Source: CAUPWF01 sp044425815
GTDB lineage: Bacteria; Bacillota; Clostridia; Lachnospirales; Lachnospiraceae
Length of the DNA stretch: 19,159 nt
Direction of reading: 5' to 3'
NCBI GenBank assembly: GCA_044425815.1
Contig: JAWXVA010000044.1
Coordinates: forward strand, 1 to 19,159
The position numbers and the translations under genes are program-made. Position 1 is the first letter of the stretch. Each line of letters opens with the position of its first letter. This document shows, piece after piece, positions 14,786-19,159 of the stretch. The notes under the pieces were generated by a model. It made no database searches. It was not told where the DNA came from and saw only the letters and a list, made by a program, of their open reading frames with translations.

Positions 14786-15709
14786 ATGATATCATTATTT
14801 TGTTTAATTGTAGGGTTTGTATTATTAGTGTGGGGTGCGGATAACTTTGTTGAAGGGGCTTCAGCACTGGCGAGGAAAATGGGGATTCCAAGTTTAATTG
14901 TAGGGTTAACGGTAGTTGCATTCGGTACGTCTGCACCAGAATTAGCAGTGAGTGTTACAGCGGGATTGAGCGGAGCGAATGAGATTGCATTGGGGAATGT
15001 TTTGGGGTCAAATATTTTCAATCTATTATTTGTAGCGGGATTAAGCGCAGTGATAAGACCTTTGGTAGTCGAAAAGGATTTGCTAAATAGAGACTGGATC
15101 GCAACCATCATTGCAACCAGCGTGCTTATGGTATTGTTGATAATAGATGGTGATATTTCAAGAGTAGATGCACTGATTTTATTAGTAGGTTTTTCTGTCG
15201 TAATGTTTTTACAAATTACCGCTGCAAAGAAGAATAAAATCAAAGAGATGGAGGAGATTTCTAAGGATAAATCAAGAAATATAACATTTCATATGGTGGT
15301 TGGCCTAGGGTGTATTATTGCGGGGGGACAAATCTCGGTATACGGAGCTACTGAATTAGCACGGATATTTGGGTTGTCAGAAACCTTAATAGGTTTAACA
15401 GTTGTGGCAATAGGGACATCCTTACCTGAACTTGTTACATCGTTGATGGCAACAAAACGTGGGGAGAATAGCATAGCAGCGGGAAATGTTATAGGATCAA
15501 ACCTATTTAATATTTTATTTATTTTAGGAATTTCTTGCTTTATCAATCCGATTCAAACAGAAATTACTGCAGTTTTTGATACGTTTGTTCTGCTAGCCGT
15601 AACTTTAATCATGTTTGTTTTAGCAAAAAAAGATAAACTGAATCGTACATGGGGAATTGCGCTATCTCTTTTGTATGTACTCTACACGGTTTGGATTATT
15701 CTGCGATAA
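14786..15709 (+). CDS. Calcium/sodium antiporter, CaCA family (YrbG-like)
   Basis: A 307-residue integral membrane cation exchanger. It has the two inverted alpha-repeats of the family: GLTVVAFGTSAPELAVS with NEIALGNVLGSNIFN (about residues 39-81), and GLTVVAIGTSLPELVTS with NSIAAGNVIGSNLFN. The acidic residue in each GTSxPEL motif forms the ion site. About ten hydrophobic segments are visible, with a charged loop around KKNKIKEMEEISKDKSRN separating the halves. AAGGAGG at 14773-14779 precedes the ATG. The manganese-type riboswitch suggests the physiological substrate may be manganese or calcium rather than sodium/calcium balance alone; that is inference. The gene sits alone between mobile elements. 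Confidence 0.9.
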   Translation: MISLFCLIVGFVLLVWGADNFVEGASALARKMGIPSLIVGLTVVAFGTSAPELAVSVTAGLSGANEIALGNVLGSNIFNLLFVAGLSAVIRPLVVEKDLLNRDWIATIIATSVLMVLLIIDGDISRVDALILLVGFSVVMFLQITAAKKNKIKEMEEISKDKSRNITFHMVVGLGCIIAGGQISVYGATELARIFGLSETLIGLTVVAIGTSLPELVTSLMATKRGENSIAAGNVIGSNLFNILFILGISCFINPIQTEITAVFDTFVLLAVTLIMFVLAKKDKLNRTWGIALSLLYVLYTVWIILR

Positions 15710-16006
15710 TTATAAGTTGTGAAAGATTATTGAAATCTGGTCGATTGAAATCTGTATTGAATAGATTTCGCTGTCGCGAATCCCTTATGAATAAAGGACT
15801 GTAACACTTGTAAAAAAATAAATCGCCACTAATTATGACGTAAATAAAGGATTTTAAGGATAAAGTAATGACGAAAACGAAAAAATGCGACTAGCAGATA
15901 AAAACTTCGCAAAATCGCATAAAATAAGGGAAAAGTGAACCTTTCTTACTCCAAATGGAGTATAATGTAAGTGACTAATCAAACAAAAAAAGAAAGGACT
16001 TTTCCC
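15710..16006. other. Intergenic stretch: antiporter 3' flank and IS1182-like left end
   Basis: There is no gene here. A small inverted repeat, GAAATCT (15747-15753) and AGATTTC (15763-15769), overlaps the presumed left end of the insertion sequence; without a T run it is a poor terminator. Bases 15744-15876 recur, about 92% identical and without gaps, at 19026-19158. ATGCGA and TCGCAT (15885-15890, 15915-15920) form a further weak inverted pair. TATAAT at 15961-15966 is a possible -10 box for the transposase, without a good -35 box. Confidence 0.6.
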
Positions 16007-17299
16007 ATGAATATAATACCACAATTAAACTTGTTTGAGGAAGATATTTTTGAAAATTTAGGAGATTTAGAAAGATTACAGCTTGTGTTAGGTGCTATTG
16101 ATGATGGAAAGCTTATAGCAAAGTTATATAAAATGCGAGGGAAAGGCAGAAATGATTGGCCATGTGAAGCTATGTGGAATTCTTTCATTGCCAGCTTTTT
16201 ATTTGAACATGCAACCGTGGAAAGCCTTCTTCGAGAATTGAGTAGAAACAAGCAATTAAGAACAATGTGTGGATTCACACCCAAATCGGTGAAGCAAAAA
16301 GATAGAAGTATTAAAATATATCTGGCTCCATTTACTAGTGCATATTCAAAGTTTCTGAAGAATCTGAAGCAATACCAGAAAGAATTAGATGAAATGTTTG
16401 AACAATTAGTTCTGTATATGTATGAAAATTTAGAACATTTCGGTGAAATATTAATGGTGGATGGGAAAGCAATTGATAGTTTTGCCACGCGACAGACGAA
16501 GAATAAAACAAGTGGTGAACGTGGAGAACGAGACGCAGATTGGAGTCAGAAACAATATAGTGCAAGTGGTCCAAATGGTGAAAGCGTAATAAAAACCAAG
16601 AAATGGTTTGGCTTTCGTCTGCACTTAATAGCGGATGCGACATATGAATTACCTGTAGCTTATGAAGTGACAAAGGCTTCTAATAGCGAACATACAGAAA
16701 CAGCTAAGTTGATAGATAAAATAGAGAAAGCACATATGGAGTGGTTGGATAGTTGTAAATATTTTCTCGCAGATAAAGGATATGACAGCACCAATCTTAT
16801 AACTAGGCTGGAAGATAAAAGAATTCATAGCATTATAGATATCCGTAATTGTTGGAGGGATGGAGAAGAAACACATCAATATAAAGATACAGCGCTAGTG
16901 TATAATTATAAGGGTACAGTATGGTATGTGAAAGAAGATGGAGAAAAAACAGAATTAATCAATAAAGGATATGACAAAAGTGCAGATAGTTTGCGATATG
17001 GCTTTCATCCTAAGGAACATGACAACAGAATTTTTCGAATCAAATGCAGTGAAGATCGAAGAATTTTTACTCCTGTATCACGAAGCAGCTATAAATGGAA
17101 ACGATTATACAAGAGGCGAACTGGCGTAGAACGAATCAACGGAAGAATAGATCGAGATTATAAATTCGAGAAACATAGTATTCGAGGATTGGATAAGATG
17201 AAAATGTTTCTAAGTGTAACATTTTTAATTTATATGACAATGGCGAAGATAAAAATAGAAAAAGGGCAGACAGAGCATTTATGTAAACTGTACGCTTAA
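16007..17299 (+). CDS. DDE transposase, IS1182/IS5-like (DUF772 plus DDE_Tnp_1 type)
   Basis: A 430-residue transposase. The N-terminal half (about residues 15-110) resembles the DUF772-like domain of this group (LERLQLVLGAIDDGKLIAKL, FLFEHATVESLLRELSRNKQ). The DDE catalytic residues are visible as Asp152 (LMVDGKAIDSFA), Asp256 (FLADKGYDSTN) and Glu375 (RRTGVERINGRIDRDY). The frame is open from a GTG at 15971, but ATG 16007 has AAAGGA at 15993-15998 and gives the better start. No frameshift or internal stop is seen, so the element may be active. Family assignment between IS1182 and related IS5/IS4 groups is by general resemblance. Confidence 0.88.
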   Translation: MNIIPQLNLFEEDIFENLGDLERLQLVLGAIDDGKLIAKLYKMRGKGRNDWPCEAMWNSFIASFLFEHATVESLLRELSRNKQLRTMCGFTPKSVKQKDRSIKIYLAPFTSAYSKFLKNLKQYQKELDEMFEQLVLYMYENLEHFGEILMVDGKAIDSFATRQTKNKTSGERGERDADWSQKQYSASGPNGESVIKTKKWFGFRLHLIADATYELPVAYEVTKASNSEHTETAKLIDKIEKAHMEWLDSCKYFLADKGYDSTNLITRLEDKRIHSIIDIRNCWRDGEETHQYKDTALVYNYKGTVWYVKEDGEKTELINKGYDKSADSLRYGFHPKEHDNRIFRIKCSEDRRIFTPVSRSSYKWKRLYKRRTGVERINGRIDRDYKFEKHSIRGLDKMKMFLSVTFLIYMTMAKIKIEKGQTEHLCKLYA

Positions 17300-17482
17300 A
17301 TAGAAATTGCAAAAGCGAAAGAATTCTAAATGTACACCCAAGGGGATTTTTTGCTCTTTTCAGGTAGGGGAAGTACAGAAAAGTAAATTTATAGAAGGAA
17401 TGGTTAAAAAACAATAGTTGTTTTTTGAAAACGGGAATGATTTTTTGTTCCTAATAGGAATTTCCGCGTACAGCGAAAATTA
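17300..17482. other. 3' non-coding end of IS1182-like copy A
   Basis: This region runs from the transposase stop to the right terminal repeat and contains no gene. TTCCT and AGGAA (17448-17452, 17456-17460) make a small palindrome just inside the terminal repeat. CCCAAGGGG followed by a T run at about 17337-17350 could be a weak terminator, but its stem is only three to four pairs. Confidence 0.5.
17470..17482. repeat. Target-site duplication of IS30 copy 2, left copy
   Basis: ACAGCGAAAATTA here is repeated exactly at 19014-19026, flanking the IS30 element. A T precedes both, so the match is 14 bases if the last base of the element is counted. It is at the same time the right terminal sequence of the IS1182-like element. 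Confidence 0.75.
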
Positions 17483-18130
17483 GGTTAAATGACAAGGTGA
17501 GTTCCACCTTGTCAAAGTAACTTCCACTGGATGACACTCGTTTTAGAACATTCATGAAAATGATTTCTAAAATGAGTGTTTTTCAATGAAATTTATAGTA
17601 AAATGATTAGTAATCAATATAAAAGGGCAATAAATGGGTATAAAATCCCAGAGGTGAAATTTAGCGAAAAAAATTGTTATGGTAAATTCCACCCCTACTA
17701 ATGGGTTATGGGTTGTTCTTCGATATTGAATGTCAGAAAGTGCGGGAAGGCGCTTTCTGATATAATAAATAGTTCATTTTACTTTCTGTTATCTTCTTTT
17801 TTCCAAATAGATTTGTTCATTGTTACATCATTTGCAGGAATTTTGTGACACCCTAAATGCTCTAATAATGTTGCTCCGTATAAAAACTCCATCATTTCAT
17901 AAGGCGCTTTATTTCCAAGACTTGCACGGCAATATGAATTTATGTGATCCATCATCAATGAAATATCTGCTTGTGTGTAGGAATCAAAACTCTCGCCTTT
18001 GGGTACGAAATAGCGTATGAAAGTGTGATTCTTTTCTACAGAACCTTTTTGGTGTGGGGCAGATGGGTCACAATAAAATACATGGGAACGTTGATTATCT
18101 TGTCCATCAAATTCAAGTGCATTAGGATTA
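17476..18130. repeat. 655-base direct repeat, second copy (first at 13786-14440)
   Basis: This segment matches 13786-14440 at a constant offset of 3690 with only two differences found by eye. It includes the left end of the IS30 element and the 3' part of its transposase gene. The pair flanks the antiporter gene and the IS1182-like element in direct orientation. Confidence 0.9.
17534..17583 (+). terminator. Rho-independent terminator in left end of IS30 copy 2
   Basis: This is identical to the structure at 13844-13893: a long stem built on ACACTC/GAGTGT and TTTTAGAA/TTCTAAAA, followed by a T run. On the + strand it would stop transcription leaving the IS1182-like transposase gene before it runs antisense into the IS30 transposase gene. 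Confidence 0.65.
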
Positions 18131-18849
18131 GAAAACTCACTGCCATTGTCTCCGAGTAGAATCGGGAAAATATTACAATAAACATCAGGTCCTATTTCTA
18201 GATATAACTTATTGAAAATATTAATTACCGATTGTGAATCATTGGATTCACGGATAAAAGCCAGCATGCATTCTGCCTTAACAAAATGAATGGTAAGTAG
18301 AACTTTGCCACCTTTGTTGCCTTCCACAGAATCAATTTCAGTGATTGGCAAGTCTGGGTTAATGGAAATGAAATCTTGAAAATCTGCATAGGTTCTATTT
18401 TGACGACATGCTCGATCCACCTTAAAATTACTTTTCTTTTTTCTTACTTTGTAACGAACTTTACGTGGCAAATCGATATTTCGTGCTGAAAATAGGTTGT
18501 TATCTACAAGGCGATAAAGAGTACGTCCGCTACACATGATAGAATCTTGATTATTCGCACAAATATGATTTAGTGATTGTCCTTTTAGAATCAATGGTGA
18601 AATAACAGAATCAAGATGTTGGATTTCTTGTTCTGAGTATGTGATGCCTGAACGTGATTCTGAAAGAATATCCTTGTATTCAGTATATGCACCAGTTTGT
18701 TTTACTACTAAGTGAGAGCGTATTTCTTTAGAGATAGTAGTGCAATCTCTTTCTAATAAAGTTCCAATAGCTTTGAATGAAAGATTTTTCGCTAAGCTAT
18801 TTGCAATTTCAAATCGTTCTTCTAATGTAAGATGTTTATTTTTAGCCAT
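17779..18849 (-). CDS. IS30-family transposase
   Basis: A 356-residue IS30-type transposase. The N-terminal helix-turn-helix region is KHLTLEERFEIANSLAKNLS followed by FKAIGTLLERDCTTISKEIRS, typical of the family. The DDE core is visible as Asp in ITEIDSVEG, Asp in LLGDNGSEF and Glu in QKGSVEKNHTFIRYFVPKG. AAAGGAGG lies upstream of the ATG at 18849; an upstream in-frame ATG at 18891 (adding MLYLRYCIQRRISN) is less likely because it would pass over that ribosome binding site. The gene is intact, so this copy could mobilise itself and the deleted copy 1. Confidence 0.92.
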   Translation of the reverse strand: MAKNKHLTLEERFEIANSLAKNLSFKAIGTLLERDCTTISKEIRSHLVVKQTGAYTEYKDILSESRSGITYSEQEIQHLDSVISPLILKGQSLNHICANNQDSIMCSGRTLYRLVDNNLFSARNIDLPRKVRYKVRKKKSNFKVDRACRQNRTYADFQDFISINPDLPITEIDSVEGNKGGKVLLTIHFVKAECMLAFIRESNDSQSVINIFNKLYLEIGPDVYCNIFPILLGDNGSEFSNPNALEFDGQDNQRSHVFYCDPSAPHQKGSVEKNHTFIRYFVPKGESFDSYTQADISLMMDHINSYCRASLGNKAPYEMMEFLYGATLLEHLGCHKIPANDVTMNKSIWKKEDNRK

Positions 18850-19013
18850 GTTTGATATCCTCCTTTGAATGCAATACCGAAGATACAACATATTAATTAC
18901 AAGAATACAATAGTGGGAAGTTCTATGCCATAGTAAATTCCACTCTTATGTTTCGTCAGAGTAAATTCCACATAAGCACTTTCAAGGGGTGGAATTTAGT
19001 TTGTCAATTTTCT
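18850..19013. other. Right-end non-coding region of IS30 copy 2
   Basis: There is no gene here. It holds the transposase ribosome binding site, two exact TAAATTCCAC repeats (18934-18943 and 18962-18971), an inverted one (18989-18998) and the right terminal repeat. Copy 1 has the matching 126 bases at 14441-14566 with about nine differences. Confidence 0.7.
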
Positions 19014-19026
19014 ACAGCGAAAATTA
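19014..19026. repeat. Target-site duplication of IS30 copy 2, right copy
   Basis: ACAGCGAAAATTA immediately follows the IS30 right end and matches 17470-17482. It rejoins the interrupted right end of the IS1182-like element to the next sequence. Confidence 0.75.
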
Positions 19027-19159
19027 TTGAACTCTGTATTGAATAGATTTCGCTGTCTCGAAATCCTTATGAATAAAGGGGTGTAGCACTTGTAAAAAAA
19101 TAAATCGCCACTAATTATGACGTAAATATAGGCTTTTAAGGGTAAAGTAATGACAAAAA
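19026..19159 (+). mobile_element. Left end of a second IS1182-like element (copy B, truncated by window end)
   Basis: Bases 19026-19158 align without gaps to 15744-15876 with about 11 differences, roughly 92% identity. They include ATTTCGCTGT of the terminal repeat and the conserved AAATCGCCACTAATTATGAC block. This is the 5' non-coding region of another element in the same orientation as copy A. The transposase gene, if present, would lie beyond the window. Confidence 0.75.

Larger units (their letters stand above)
15762..17482 (+). mobile_element. IS1182/IS5-like insertion sequence, complete copy A
   Basis: An element of about 1.72 kb with one transposase gene. Imperfect terminal inverted repeats are visible: the left end reads ATTTCGCTGTCGCGAA (from 15765) and the right end, on the opposite strand, TTTTCGCTGTACGCGGAA (ending near 17480). 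Exact boundaries are uncertain by several bases on the left, because similarity to the second copy extends out to 15744. The right end carries the insertion site of IS30 copy 2. No unambiguous target duplication can be called because both flanks are repeat-rich. Confidence 0.75.
17483..19013 (-). mobile_element. IS30-family insertion sequence, intact copy 2
   Basis: An element of about 1.53 kb with one transposase gene on the minus strand. The ends form a 26-base imperfect inverted repeat (17483-17508 against 18988-19013), sharing TGACAA and TTCCACC at the same spacing. Several copies of TAAATTCCAC or a close variant lie near both ends. The element is flanked by a 13-base direct duplication. 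The left end carries a hairpin (17490-17514), a terminator (17534-17583) and, beyond the transposase stop, another hairpin (17733-17760). Confidence 0.88.

Noticed and set aside
14725..15243. Long minus-strand open frame opposite the antiporter gene (172 residues)
   Set aside because: It is a reverse-strand shadow of the alpha-repeat coding region, covers the terminator and has no ribosome binding site or family resemblance.
17483..19013. CRISPR-like array from the repeated TAAATTCCAC motifs
   Set aside because: The motifs are only 10 bases, irregularly spaced, in both orientations and confined to the IS30 ends; there are no spacers of uniform length or cas genes.

Overview
The window is low-GC, Gram-positive-type DNA, most likely from a Clostridia member of the Lachnospiraceae or a close relative. 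This is inferred from protein character, strong AGGAGG-type ribosome binding sites, the hisZ/short-hisG pair and the radical-SAM/DUF2344/RNase G block, not from any database search. Nearly all chromosomal genes are on the + strand and tightly packed.

Region 1 (1-2549) holds the 3' end of a YgiQ-type radical SAM gene, a small membrane protein of unknown function, an RluC/RluD-type pseudouridine synthase and RecU Holliday-junction resolvase, the last two overlapping. Region 2 (2546-7774) is a histidine biosynthesis operon hisZ-hisG-hisD-hisB-hisIE, driven by a perfect consensus promoter that overlaps the recU stop codon. Its last gene carries a HisF-like N-terminal domain that has lost the catalytic aspartates, fused to HisI and HisE. 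hisA, hisF, hisH, hisC and the histidinol-phosphatase gene are not in the window. Region 3 (7775-13754) starts with a perfect 44-bp palindrome that overlaps a good promoter, followed by a small membrane protein, a TIGR03960-type B12-binding/radical SAM protein, its DUF2344 (TIGR03936) partner, a short RNase E/G, a YbaK-type deacylase and an aspartate kinase.

Region 4 (about 13786-19159) is an insertion-sequence island built around one resident gene, a calcium/sodium antiporter controlled by a probable yybP-ykoY (manganese) riboswitch with a 21-bp terminator stem. Upstream of it lies an internally deleted IS30-family element. Downstream lies an intact IS1182/IS5-like element, then an intact IS30-family element inserted in that element's right terminal repeat with a 13-bp target duplication, then the left end of a second, diverged IS1182-like element that runs off the window. 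The two IS30 copies share 655 bp of almost identical direct repeat flanking the antiporter.

I found no CRISPR array, tRNA, rRNA, phage genes or defence island, and nothing I would call a new multi-gene system. The most unusual observations are the HisF-like pseudo-domain on HisIE, the promoter-embedded palindrome at 7786-7829, and the IS30 insertion into abutting IS termini with a mosaic sister copy.
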